Shown: positions 29,828 through 38,486 of the stretch, piece after piece
Position numbering within the stretch: position 1 is the first letter of the stretch
Layout: every line of letters begins with the position of its first letter
Assembly (NCBI GenBank): GCA_000996275.1
Contig: LCEG01000001.1
Location: 124,001 to 188,000 of the forward strand
DNA length: 64,000 bases
Direction: 5' to 3'
Source of the DNA: a candidate division TM6 bacterium GW2011_GWE2_42_60
GTDB taxonomy: Bacteria; Babelota; Babeliae; Babelales; Babelaceae
Translations under genes and position numbers: made by a program
The notes under the pieces: model-generated
What the model saw: the letters and a program-made list of their open reading frames with translations, nothing else
Databases searched by the model: none
What the model was told of the DNA's origin: nothing

Positions 29828-29937
29828 TGAATTTCTGAACATGTAAACAGAAATTTTTTATTTTGTTGTTCGGAGGACAAGAGTTAAAACGAGAGAGTCA
29901 AAAAGGGTTTAGTAACATTTTTAAGAAGGATGAGTGT

Positions 29938-32900
29938 ATGAAACGACAAGCTCTTCGGAGGGTCTTGTGGATTTTCTTACTCGCGGGAATATTCCCCGGA
30001 AAATCTGCGTATGGCGTAAACTGGGCAGGTCCAGTGTTCACCGATGTGACCGACGATAACATTAATATTACTGCAGACGTTTTACTGGGCCAAACAATAG
30101 TGCCTGGTCCTGCGGTGACACGAGTAACTGTTCATGCAGCAACAACAGATATTGCAGTTACAACCGCAGGCGCGTTTAACATTACTGCTAACGATGATCC
30201 TGGTATCCCAGTTGTTCTTGATTTGGTTGCGGATGCAGGCCGTACAATTACATTTGATTTGGCCGATACCCTCTATTTCCGAGGCGGGCTCAATCGCTTA
30301 ATGGTGACCTTTAGTGGTGCCGGTAACTTGAAATTCCGCTGTGCTGATGGTGGAACCATTGGGTTTACTCCTTCACAAACGGCAGGCGCCTACTTTGTTG
30401 TGTTGATGGACCAAGTCGTCCATACACCAGCAGTTCCTCATGTAACCTTTGAGCGCCGTGCTGACAGCGATTTTGATTCGACCATTCTTGTAAGTGTAGA
30501 TTCATTTATGGGTTTTGTTGCAGCTAATCCAGCAGACGCAGGTATTATTGCATTCAATGCACACAATCTCATGGGCAACACGGGTCGCTTGAAGCTTGAA
30601 GTTCTTGATACAGGTGCTATTGCTGTTCAAAGTTACACGCTGAATGCAGCGGGTGTTCCATTCTCAATTTCTGATATTAACTTCAATGTACTTTTCGGAA
30701 CAGCAGCAGAAATGCGCGTAATTGATTCTGGTATTACAGCGCCTTCGTGGTCTGGTCTTTTTGCCGTTAACCGTAACTTGACCTATCCAGCCCTTCGTTC
30801 GAATCCTTGGCTCTTAAGCCCAGCTCCTACAGTTGGAGTTCAGTATGGCTTTGTAGTTGGTCAAAATGGTATCCTCAGCACCGATAATCAGTGTTATTTT
30901 GACTACGTTGCTGCAGCAAACAACTTCTCACCAAATCCAGCCATTCCTGCAGGTATTTTAGCACAATTTGCGGTGAATAATATTTCGCCACAAATTAATA
31001 CCTTGGTGAAAGAGCGTAATGCATCAGCATTGATTGTAGACGGATCACCTAATCCTTATCGTGCACCATCACCTGTCGTCGTTCCAACCTTTGACTTACG
31101 TGGGACTTCCAAGTTCTACTTCCGCTCAGGATGTGATAGCACGGGTGTTTCTCAAAGTTCTGAATTCCTTGTGTCTGCAGCAAAACAGTTGACTGCTGAA
31201 GCAGGATATGGAAGCATAATATTGGATGTTGAAGGGCATATGAATGTTCTTGGTGATTCAGCTCTAACTAATGCAATCAACATTCTTTCGATTCAAGAAG
31301 CGGTAACCGGTGGTTCAGCTCTTATCGAAGGAACAGAAACAAACTTTAAGCTCCGTACCTATGCAAATGATGGTGGACTTCTTCAGTATGGTAAAGGCTG
31401 CTTCTTGATCAATGGTCGTATGGATATTGATAGTGTTTCGCTCCAGCACACTGACGAGCTTCACAATGTCTACGAAAAGAATATTGTGCAGCAGTCTGAA
31501 GCAACATACATCGGTGGCGAATCGTTTAAGCTTGCACAGTCAGCCTATCGTCCAACAATTGCCTTCCACAATGCACGCTTCCTCTTCCATACATCATTGG
31601 CGCTTGCTGGTGTTGATTGTTTGACGCCAAGCCGCATTGTCAATGGTACACCAACTGACAATATTTCAGCATTCCAGTTCTACCAAAATGGTCGCGCTCT
31701 TGATCAAGGAACCGGACGTAATTTAGTGCTTGGTACCAATATTGGTGCCTTAGCATGTGATTTTGGTACTATTGTTGATCGCGATGCACACTTTGATGTT
31801 CGTCAAGAAAACAATCAAGCCAATCCAACTGCGATTACAGCTGAAGTTACCGTTGCTCCAAACAACGAAAAAGTAGTCCAGGGTCTTAATTATGATATTT
31901 TGACACAGTATTCACTCCATTCGTTCTTCCTTGCCCATGGCACAAATATCTCACTTGGTATTAATGGTACAACTGCAATTGATCCAGAAACAGAGCAAGA
32001 ATTTACACCAAACTCATGGGGATCACTCATTGTAGCAGGCGATTTCATTTCGTTTGAATCACAAGGTGGTGCACTCTATGACATTGCAAAGAGCGTCCAA
32101 GAAGGACAAGGTGGTATTTTTGTAGACAACTTCGGTCGTTTTGAATTGTTTGGTCGTCTCCGCATGAGCTTAGCTGCAATGGTTGGCACCTCACATAATG
32201 GAACCGTTGTGCTTCCAGAACACCAAGTCTACATGGATGATCGTATTGGTGTCACCAACTCAGAATTAAATCTTGCCAATGTATCAGAACGCACCATTAT
32301 TCCAGAAAACACGAACATTTCTGACTTTACACTTAACTGGAAATACACGGTTCGCGATCCATCATTTATTCCTTACGAACTTCCAATAACCCCTTCGATG
32401 GGTAGCCAAACGCCTGCTATTGCAGCAAATATGGCTGCGGTTCCTGTGGTGATGGGTTATGTTGGGCAGCTTCAGATTATGAACTCACGTATTGGTGATT
32501 GCGCCCATATTCTTGTTGACGGTGGTGCCCAAGGCAATGCTGGACAAGGTGTAATTGATGAACTTATCTTCTTAAAAGGTAACGAATCTGGTGTTGCTCC
32601 AACAGGTGTTGTCATTATGAGAAATGACGCTATCGTTGGTCTTGGATCGGCAAAGCGTAATGTAGATTCGCTCCAAGGGAACATGGTTCTTGGCATTAAT
32701 GGTGTCACCTTGATGCCAGATGGTAATGCAGAAGTTATTCTTAACGAAGATGTAGTTATCGACAACGTCTGTCACATTGTGCCAGGGGTAAACTTTGGCG
32801 TTGGTGAGATTCACCAATTGACCATAACGTCAGAAGTTCCTCGTATGATTACGGTGGAAACGAATGGCGTCGTTGACTTAAGTCTCTTTACCACTCCAAA

Positions 32901-34026
32901 CATGCAGTTGGTAGTCGGCGGTCTCGTACACATTGTCTTTAAGCAAGGGTCACGTATTCTCTTCGGTGGTGGTCAATTGACTATTACTGATAATGCAGTC
33001 GTAACCTTTATGCCGCAAGCGATAACATCACGTCCTGTAGGAACAACTCTTGCAAGTACTGATGATATGCGCGTTAAGATTAACGGCGTTGGTGAAATTG
33101 TTGTCAAAGAAAATGCAACAGTAGAAATCTTCCGTAATGCCCTTGTTGGTATCGAAAACGGTGGCGCTGTAATTGGTTCTGAAACACTTGCATATGCAAC
33201 CAATATTGTTCTTACCCTCAAAGACTCTGCTCAGGTAAACATTGGTACGCTTGCAGACTTTGGTGGTGGACTTCAAATTGGTAATACCGCTAACTATTCC
33301 CAGCAGCAGGGATATGTTGACTTTACGCTTAACCTCCAAGGTATTGGGGCTAAAGTAAATGTTGGCAGTCAAGGCTTCTTAGGGCTTGGTACTGGTATTG
33401 TTGATAAACAAGAGAGTGCACCAGACACCTGGTTAGTACAGCCAACCTACAATACACGTTCGATTATGATCAACTTGACCCAAGGGACATTGAGCCATAA
33501 CGAAATTTACGTAGGCTCGAACAAGTTCGCTTCGTTGATTGCACTTGGTGCTGTCAGCACTGGATTTGACATGAGTTCGTTTGCAGTAAACGATCTCCAA
33601 ATTCGTGGTGGTGGTAACATTGTATTGGTTAGTGGTGCAAACCCTATTGCTCCTGTCGTCGGCGAAGTTGATGGTCTTATTAATGCTACCTTAAGTGTTG
33701 GCATTATGGGTTCAAAAGACGTGCTTATTGATGAAAGCAGAACGGTACCGCCATCACCTGCAACTCCAGCTCAGGCATTTACAGCACTAAAAGCAAATGA
33801 TTATTATACACCACAGATTGCGCCTCGTGCTGAATTAGGACAAGATACCCTCGGTTTGTTATCTGAAGCCTTTGTCAAAGGCGATGTCATTGTTCGTTAC
33901 AGCACCAACCGTGTGGTTGGTTTTGGTGCAACACAAGTGGATCCAACGCGCTTGCTCGAAGTAGGCGCATGCGGTATCGTTCTTGGTGACACAGAACAAC
34001 CTCGCTTTAGCGCAATTTCGTACTAA
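29938..34026 (+). CDS. Very large exported surface protein, probable beta-solenoid
   Basis: I do not recognise a named family for this 1362-residue protein. It starts with a signal peptide (basic MKRQALRRVL, then a hydrophobic core and cleavage probably near AYG at residues 24-26). The rest is rich in Gly, Asn, Thr and Val with many short strand-like segments of the kind VVVGGLVHIVFKQGSRILFGGG, which suggests a beta-helix. No C-terminal barrel or LPxTG motif is visible. AAGGATGAGTGT precedes the ATG; an in-frame ATG at 29863 is less likely. Its strong promoter, long leader and position ahead of an outer-membrane barrel gene suggest an abundant surface protein. Confidence 0.8.
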   Translation: MKRQALRRVLWIFLLAGIFPGKSAYGVNWAGPVFTDVTDDNINITADVLLGQTIVPGPAVTRVTVHAATTDIAVTTAGAFNITANDDPGIPVVLDLVADAGRTITFDLADTLYFRGGLNRLMVTFSGAGNLKFRCADGGTIGFTPSQTAGAYFVVLMDQVVHTPAVPHVTFERRADSDFDSTILVSVDSFMGFVAANPADAGIIAFNAHNLMGNTGRLKLEVLDTGAIAVQSYTLNAAGVPFSISDINFNVLFGTAAEMRVIDSGITAPSWSGLFAVNRNLTYPALRSNPWLLSPAPTVGVQYGFVVGQNGILSTDNQCYFDYVAAANNFSPNPAIPAGILAQFAVNNISPQINTLVKERNASALIVDGSPNPYRAPSPVVVPTFDLRGTSKFYFRSGCDSTGVSQSSEFLVSAAKQLTAEAGYGSIILDVEGHMNVLGDSALTNAINILSIQEAVTGGSALIEGTETNFKLRTYANDGGLLQYGKGCFLINGRMDIDSVSLQHTDELHNVYEKNIVQQSEATYIGGESFKLAQSAYRPTIAFHNARFLFHTSLALAGVDCLTPSRIVNGTPTDNISAFQFYQNGRALDQGTGRNLVLGTNIGALACDFGTIVDRDAHFDVRQENNQANPTAITAEVTVAPNNEKVVQGLNYDILTQYSLHSFFLAHGTNISLGINGTTAIDPETEQEFTPNSWGSLIVAGDFISFESQGGALYDIAKSVQEGQGGIFVDNFGRFELFGRLRMSLAAMVGTSHNGTVVLPEHQVYMDDRIGVTNSELNLANVSERTIIPENTNISDFTLNWKYTVRDPSFIPYELPITPSMGSQTPAIAANMAAVPVVMGYVGQLQIMNSRIGDCAHILVDGGAQGNAGQGVIDELIFLKGNESGVAPTGVVIMRNDAIVGLGSAKRNVDSLQGNMVLGINGVTLMPDGNAEVILNEDVVIDNVCHIVPGVNFGVGEIHQLTITSEVPRMITVETNGVVDLSLFTTPNMQLVVGGLVHIVFKQGSRILFGGGQLTITDNAVVTFMPQAITSRPVGTTLASTDDMRVKINGVGEIVVKENATVEIFRNALVGIENGGAVIGSETLAYATNIVLTLKDSAQVNIGTLADFGGGLQIGNTANYSQQQGYVDFTLNLQGIGAKVNVGSQGFLGLGTGIVDKQESAPDTWLVQPTYNTRSIMINLTQGTLSHNEIYVGSNKFASLIALGAVSTGFDMSSFAVNDLQIRGGGNIVLVSGANPIAPVVGEVDGLINATLSVGIMGSKDVLIDESRTVPPSPATPAQAFTALKANDYYTPQIAPRAELGQDTLGLLSEAFVKGDVIVRYSTNRVVGFGATQVDPTRLLEVGACGIVLGDTEQPRFSAISY

Positions 34027-34044
34027 GGAGTAAGAAGAAAAATA

Positions 34045-34082
34045 AAAGGGGCGTTTGCTTTAACAGAAAACGCCCCTTTCTT
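34045..34082 (+). terminator. Rho-independent terminator between two envelope genes
   Basis: AAAGGGGCGTTT at 34045-34056 pairs with AAACGCCCCTTT at 34068-34079 around an 11-base loop. The T-rich tail (CTTG) is short. The next gene starts only 30 bases later, so the hairpin may work as partial terminator or mRNA stabiliser. Confidence 0.75.
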
Positions 34083-34112
34083 GAAAAACGTTTTTGAAAA
34101 AAAGGTGAATTT

Positions 34113-35900
34113 ATGAAAAACACGCTTAGACAAGTGACAACAGTGCTTGCGCTGCTGTCGGTCGGCGCAGCTTCAGCATGGAGCGAAGTCCGTACGCCGC
34201 GACCAGGCGAGTATGGCTTTTTAACCTATCCTATTAAGTACCACGAAAAGCATGTTGAAAAAACAGATGGCTGTGGTTGCTGGGATTGGGAATTTGTAGC
34301 AAGTGGTATGGGGTATTATCGCTCTGGTGACCGTGCATACAAATGTGGCCGTTGTACAGAAGAGTGGACAACGCTGCTCTTTGGACGTGGAAATGCTAGT
34401 TTTGCATTGAGAAATATATTCTATGGTTCGGCGCTCGAAGCTATAGATGTTGGCAATAATCCATTTATTAATTTTGCAACACTCTCCCCACGGTTTGAAT
34501 ATCGTGAATCAGGGGCAATGGTGACGGCGCAATTGGGTTCGTTCTTTAAGATGTGTGACAAAGACTATCGTCTTGGATTACGCGCTCGCCTGCCGTTCCG
34601 TGATATTGAAGTTTCAGACACCTGCGCTGCAAGTGATTTAGTCGGTGAGACGTTGAAAGATGTCTGGCAAGTTCGTCAAGAAACAGAAGACTTCTCAGGC
34701 AATAACGTAACTAATACGGTTTATGCCGGTCGTCTTGATTTCTTAACCAGCTTGAATGGGGTCGCAATACCTCCACAAGAGATAGTGAATTATAGAAATA
34801 CTGCTATGGCTAATCACGTAACTATGAGTAATTATTCTGTTGATAATGGTCCATCATACGTAGTTAACCTTATTTCACGTACTGATGGCAGTATGCCATC
34901 GGGAGCTACTCCTGTGTGGGGAGCGGTAACTTCAACAACAGATTTATCAGGAGATGGATCTGGTCTTGCAAACAATGACAGGGCACGCTTTAACTATGCT
35001 ACAGATTACCAACCACTCGGTGCCAATATGGCAAACCAAGGTAAACTCTTTGTAGTTCCAACGCTTGATGCAAATGGAGACATATTACCTGCAAACAATA
35101 CAATTCGTTCTGAAATCGAGCTCGCAATTCAGAATCTTGACGATTCAGTATCCGACTTCCTCGCCGAACAGGGACTTTGCTTCTGCAATGGCCGCAGCAA
35201 GGGCTTAAGTGATCTCGACTTAGAATTCTACCTCGGCCGCAATTGGGGCTGTGACGACCGCGCTTGGACCGACTTGATGTTCGCCGTTCGCTTCCCAACT
35301 GCAAAAGCTCTCTGCAAAGATGACAGCGGTTGCAATTGCACCTGCGGCATCAACAATGACAGCTGTAAACGTCTTTTGAAACAACCACTTGGAAACAACA
35401 AGCACTATGAAGTACGCCTCGGCTTAGCTGCTGGTTACGATATTCGTGACTGGGTCAAGTTCATGCTCGATGCAAACTACTCATGGGTCTTGCGTCACAA
35501 AGAAAATATGGCTGCTCCTTTCAAAGGCGCAACGGTCAAGAATATTGGCCCTTGTGTTGCTGCAAACAAGAGCTGGGGTTACTTTGTTGGTGATGCCAAA
35601 CTCTCCTTCTTTGCAAGTGATTGCTGCTGGTTCGACGTTGGCTACCAACTGTACCACAAACGTTGTGATTGCATTAAGCTCTGCGTTGCTCAAGCTACAG
35701 AGTTTATCGACCGCGGTCTTAAAGACCTTGATGCTAGTGTTGCACGTCGTTACACCGACCGTACCGCACACAAAGGCAGCTTGGCCTTCAACTCCCGTTG
35801 TGGTGCTTGTGATCTTACTCTTGGTTGGTCACATACCTTTGCAGGTAAGAACATCTCGCGCGATACCGACTGGTATCTCCAAGCATCGGTTACCTTCTAA
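34113..35900 (+). CDS. Cysteine-rich outer-membrane beta-barrel protein
   Basis: The 595-residue protein has a signal peptide (cleavage probably after ASA, residue 22) and ends in DWYLQASVTF, a C-terminal amphipathic strand with terminal Phe typical of outer-membrane barrels. The mature part contains 22 cysteines in CxC, CxxC and CC groups, an unusual number for a bacterial porin. The 3' half uses mainly C-ending codons (TTC, TAC, GAC, AAC), unlike neighbouring genes, which suggests very high expression. A segment at residues about 213-296 does not share this bias. Function as major porin-like protein is inference; no family name was recognised. Confidence 0.78.
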   Translation: MKNTLRQVTTVLALLSVGAASAWSEVRTPRPGEYGFLTYPIKYHEKHVEKTDGCGCWDWEFVASGMGYYRSGDRAYKCGRCTEEWTTLLFGRGNASFALRNIFYGSALEAIDVGNNPFINFATLSPRFEYRESGAMVTAQLGSFFKMCDKDYRLGLRARLPFRDIEVSDTCAASDLVGETLKDVWQVRQETEDFSGNNVTNTVYAGRLDFLTSLNGVAIPPQEIVNYRNTAMANHVTMSNYSVDNGPSYVVNLISRTDGSMPSGATPVWGAVTSTTDLSGDGSGLANNDRARFNYATDYQPLGANMANQGKLFVVPTLDANGDILPANNTIRSEIELAIQNLDDSVSDFLAEQGLCFCNGRSKGLSDLDLEFYLGRNWGCDDRAWTDLMFAVRFPTAKALCKDDSGCNCTCGINNDSCKRLLKQPLGNNKHYEVRLGLAAGYDIRDWVKFMLDANYSWVLRHKENMAAPFKGATVKNIGPCVAANKSWGYFVGDAKLSFFASDCCWFDVGYQLYHKRCDCIKLCVAQATEFIDRGLKDLDASVARRYTDRTAHKGSLAFNSRCGACDLTLGWSHTFAGKNISRDTDWYLQASVTF

Positions 35901-35926
35901 GTTCTTCTCTCCTCGTTGCACTTCAA

Positions 35927-35966
35927 AACACCCCTGTGCCCAAAAGCATGGGGGTGTTACGTTTTT
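35927..35966 (+). terminator. Rho-independent terminator
   Basis: A 13-pair stem (AACACCCCTGTGC at 35927-35939 with GCATGGGGGTGTT at 35946-35958, including two G-T pairs) is followed after two bases by a run of five T. It ends the transcript of the outer-membrane protein gene. Confidence 0.88.
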
Positions 35967-36025
35967 GTGAGTAAAAAATGTGCTAAACTGGCCGACAGAG
36001 AATGACATGAAAAAAGAGGTTTTTT

Positions 36026-36328
36026 ATGAATACACAGACAATTGATGAAAAAACAAAAGCAAAGTTGATCGCTGTTTTAAAAGCACTTTTTCCTGAAGCA
36101 AAAATTTATCTTTACGGGTCTTATGCAAAGGGTGAAGCACGTCCCTATTCTGATATAGATCTTGCCCTTGATGCGGGCGAACGTATTACCGGTGGGCGTA
36201 TTGATGAAGCTAAGTCTATGTTGCGCGAAAGTAATATTTTTTACAGTATCGATCTTGTCGATGTTTGGGGGATTCCTCAACATATGCGGGATGAGATTAA
36301 GAAAGAGTGGATATTATGGAAAGATTAA
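36026..36328 (+). CDS. MntA-like minimal nucleotidyltransferase (antitoxin)
   Basis: The 100-residue protein has the nucleotidyltransferase signature GSYAKGEARPYSDIDLAL (residues 31-48) with the two metal-binding aspartates at 43 and 45. MNT proteins of this type pair with HEPN proteins; in characterised cases they neutralise the HEPN toxin by AMPylation. The next gene is a HEPN partner that overlaps its end by 13 bases. Confidence 0.92.
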   Translation: MNTQTIDEKTKAKLIAVLKALFPEAKIYLYGSYAKGEARPYSDIDLALDAGERITGGRIDEAKSMLRESNIFYSIDLVDVWGIPQHMRDEIKKEWILWKD

Positions 36329-36840
36329 ACCAGAAACTTGCTTCAGCTCAAAAAGCGCTTATGCGTTTTGAAGAAGCCCTTGTAAAAATGGAAGCACAGG
36401 GTGAAATAAGTGATTATGAGCTTATACGTGATTCTGTTATTCAGCGCTTTGAGTTTACCTATGAAATGACGTGGCGATTACTTAGGTTATTTCTTGAAAA
36501 AGTTAAACTTGTTTCTCTTGATCAACTTACCAGTCCACGGCAAATTTTTCGAGTAGCGGCTCAGGTGAATATACTGTCAAGTGCTGATCTAAAAATTGTT
36601 TCTGATATTATCGAAGATCGTAACAAAACAACACATACCTATGATGAAGAGGTGGCAGAAGAGATTGCACATAAACTTCGACTGTATGCGGACTTTATGA
36701 AATCAATTATCGAGCAAACGTTTTTATCTTATTATTACATACTTCGATACGATTCAGTTTGTGCCAAATCCGCTCATCCCGAGTATTTTTTCGAAGAAAA
36801 AATGTATCGAGGGAGAATAGCGGTAAATAATTTTTGGTGA
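36316..36840 (+). CDS. HEPN domain protein (HI0074 family), 3' end altered by repeat insertion
   Basis: The 174-residue product has an all-helical HEPN domain with RNKTTH at residues 102-107, fitting the Rx4-6H RNase motif of HEPN toxins. The first 136 residues look normal. After IIEQ the frame lacks nine bases present in the downstream duplicate and then runs into a palindromic repeat, giving a tail (about residues 146-174) encoded by the repeat. Start at ATG 36316 gives the same 13-base overlap as in the second MNT/HEPN pair at 63464. Whether the protein remains functional is uncertain. Confidence 0.82.
   Translation: MERLNQKLASAQKALMRFEEALVKMEAQGEISDYELIRDSVIQRFEFTYEMTWRLLRLFLEKVKLVSLDQLTSPRQIFRVAAQVNILSSADLKIVSDIIEDRNKTTHTYDEEVAEEIAHKLRLYADFMKSIIEQTFLSYYYILRYDSVCAKSAHPEYFFEEKMYRGRIAVNNFW
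36620..36752 (+). repeat. Direct duplication of the HEPN gene 3' part, copy 1
   Basis: This 133-base segment recurs at 36943-37084. The two copies differ mainly by a nine-base in-frame deletion here (three codons). The 190 bases between them contain a complete palindromic miniature element. Confidence 0.95.
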
Positions 36841-36914
36841 GTTACTTTGAGAACTTAGTCTTTTTATCACCTGTCTCCCTCGATACAACCCTTTGGGTCA
36901 CTCGGGATGAGCGG
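36770..36914. mobile_element. Palindromic miniature element, copy A (145 bp)
   Basis: The element begins CCGCTCATCCCGAGT and ends with the exact reverse complement, a 15-base terminal inverted repeat. Each end forms its own hairpin (about 36770-36823 and 36875-36914) with inward-facing TATCGAGGGAG and CTCCCTCGATA. The interior resembles, in reverse orientation, that of the copy at 49410. It carries no gene. The structure is that of a MITE or a paired REP (BIME) unit. Confidence 0.85.
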
Positions 36915-36942
36915 TGGAGAGAGGTTTTTTGAGGTATGAAGT

Positions 36943-37084
36943 GTAACAAAACAACACATACCTATGATGAAGAGGTGGCAGAAGAGATTGCACATAAACT
37001 TCGACTGTATGCGGACTTTATGAAATCAATTATCGAGCAAATCGATCGTGCGTTTTTATCTTATTATTACATACTTCGATACGA
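36943..37084 (+). pseudogene. Truncated duplicate of the HEPN gene 3' end
   Basis: This 142-base segment repeats the end of the HEPN gene, starting inside the RNKTTH codons and including the three codons (IDR) missing from the first copy. An open frame of 65 codons from an ATG at 36936 exists, but it lacks the first two thirds of the domain, so I regard it as a fragment. It ends exactly where a solo palindromic repeat begins at 37085. Confidence 0.88.
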
Positions 37085-37138
37085 CCCGCTTATCCCTCGA
37101 TACATTTTTTCTTCGAAAAAACACTCTGGATGAGCGGG
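37085..37138. repeat. Solo palindromic repeat end
   Basis: A 54-base unit running from CCCGCTTATCCCTCG to GGATGAGCGGG, related to the right-hand ends of the miniature elements, with a central hairpin (TTTTTTCTTCGAAAAAA). It abuts the HEPN fragment without a gap. Confidence 0.8.
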
Positions 37139-37145
37139 GTTGAGT

Positions 37146-37266
37146 TTACCCTGCCAGCCCGCCTTAGCTTTAGCGACGGCTGGGAGCTTGTCGAATGGGT
37201 AAAGCGGTAGGTTCCATTCTCTTCGATACGCTTCGCTACTCATGGTAAGCCCTCAGGGTGAGCGGA
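37146..37266. repeat. GC-rich composite repeat
   Basis: The first part (37146-37208) contains a segment that recurs inverted at 49341-49393, with GCCTTAGCTTTAGCGACGGC at its core and TCGAATGGG at its end. The second part carries TCGATACGCTTCGCTACTCATGG and CAGGGTGAGCGG, which resemble degraded element ends. No gene lies in 37139-37426. Confidence 0.7.
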
Positions 37267-37330
37267 GCCAAAGATTGTGGGTAACGGGCACGGCAAGATG
37301 CGTGGGCCTCGATTCAATTTCTCGAAACCC

Positions 37331-37360
37331 CTTTATAAACAAAAAAACAGCTTTATAGAC
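37331..37360. promoter_or_regulatory. Paired direct repeat upstream of the ion-channel gene
   Basis: CTTTATAAAC at 37331-37340 and CTTTATAGAC at 37351-37360 match at nine of ten bases and lie exactly 20 bases apart, about 70-95 bases before the start codon. They could be two sites for one regulator on the same face of the helix, or simply AT-rich promoter sequence. Confidence 0.25.
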
Positions 37361-37426
37361 AATCTCTAAAAAAATAAGATAGTCTCTTTGAGATGTCTAA
37401 AAATGGGGAAAAAAGGAGAAGTGACG

Positions 37427-38464
37427 ATGGAGACTGAAGTCAGGGAAATTAAAAAAGAAAACAATATATCATCTCGTTTTTTACTGCTAGGGATGGTGTT
37501 TACAACACTTTCTGTTTTGTTTATTTTTCATCAATCATCACGTGAAATTAAGGTGCGAGATCACTATTCAAATATTAAAAAATTAACCCCCGAAAAATTA
37601 GCCTTTTTTGGCGGGTCGCCAGCTGAAGTAAAAATTGGTATGTACATTCGTAACTTCCCTGAATTTAACCCTGTACAAGGCACTTTTATTGCTGATGCAA
37701 CCGTCTGGTTTATTTTTGACCCACGACTTATTTCTGTAGAACGTGTAGGTCAATTTTCTTTTGAGCGTTCAGAAATTTTACGCCGTTCTGAGCCCTCTAT
37801 AAGAATTATAGATAAGCAGGTGTTTGTCAGATATGACATACGTCTTCGCTCAACGATGGAATTTGATTATCATGACTTTCCTTTCGATGGGCACCGCCTC
37901 AATTTTACGTTAGCAAACTATTTCGTCTCTCCAGCCGAACTTAATTTTGATTCAGCGCGAGCAAGTTTAGTTTTGAATGATGAAATTGATCTTCCTGGGT
38001 GGAATAATACCGATCGACGTGTTTCGTCAGGATATATTGAAGAGCGTCTTTATACTCAATCGGGAGAGCAAGTTGCTTTTTATCCACGCGTTGCATTTTC
38101 TTTTGACTTTGAGCGTATGGGGTTACGTCATATTATTTCCATTTTTATGCCATTGCTTTTGATTTTTTTTGTGGCGCTTTTCACTTTTGCGTTTGATGCG
38201 CGAGGTGAGATGGGATCTCAGACGATAGCTCTTTCGGTGACCGCAATTACGGCAATGATTGCGTACCGATTTGTTATTGAAAATATGTCTCCGCAAGTAG
38301 GGTATCTGATGGCATCAGATTATATTTTTATGACGTTTTTAGTCTGTTGTTGTGTGATTTTTTGCGCTAACGTTTTTGCTAAAAAAATCTCTCTCTTTAT
38401 TAGGTCAGTGCTTTCTGTGGTCTTGCAGGCGGTGGTCATTGTAACGTTTTTCTTCGTCGTTTGA
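37427..38464 (+). CDS. Pentameric ligand-gated ion channel homologue
   Basis: The 345-residue protein has an N-terminal hydrophobic segment (about 17-35, signal or anchor), an extracellular beta domain and four C-terminal membrane helices (about 235-256, 264-286, 292-317, 321-344). The beta domain holds ADATVWFIFDPRL and DFPFDGHRLNFTL (FPFD at 151-154), the hallmark of the family, and helix M2/M3 has IALSVTAITAMIAY and SPQVGYLMASDYIFM, matching the conserved pattern with Pro and Asp. Prokaryotic members such as GLIC and ELIC are cation channels opened by ligands or protons. AGGAG supports the ATG at 37427. The next gene, 22 bases on, encodes an exported binding-protein fusion, suggesting a joint role. 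Confidence 0.8.
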   Translation: METEVREIKKENNISSRFLLLGMVFTTLSVLFIFHQSSREIKVRDHYSNIKKLTPEKLAFFGGSPAEVKIGMYIRNFPEFNPVQGTFIADATVWFIFDPRLISVERVGQFSFERSEILRRSEPSIRIIDKQVFVRYDIRLRSTMEFDYHDFPFDGHRLNFTLANYFVSPAELNFDSARASLVLNDEIDLPGWNNTDRRVSSGYIEERLYTQSGEQVAFYPRVAFSFDFERMGLRHIISIFMPLLLIFFVALFTFAFDARGEMGSQTIALSVTAITAMIAYRFVIENMSPQVGYLMASDYIFMTFLVCCCVIFCANVFAKKISLFIRSVLSVVLQAVVIVTFFFVV

Positions 38465-38486
38465 TGATAGTAAAAAAGGAGAAGAT

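Noticed and set aside
36936-37133. A 65-codon frame as an independent small gene
   Set aside because: It is a partial duplicate of the HEPN gene 3' end that lacks most of the domain and runs into a repeat.
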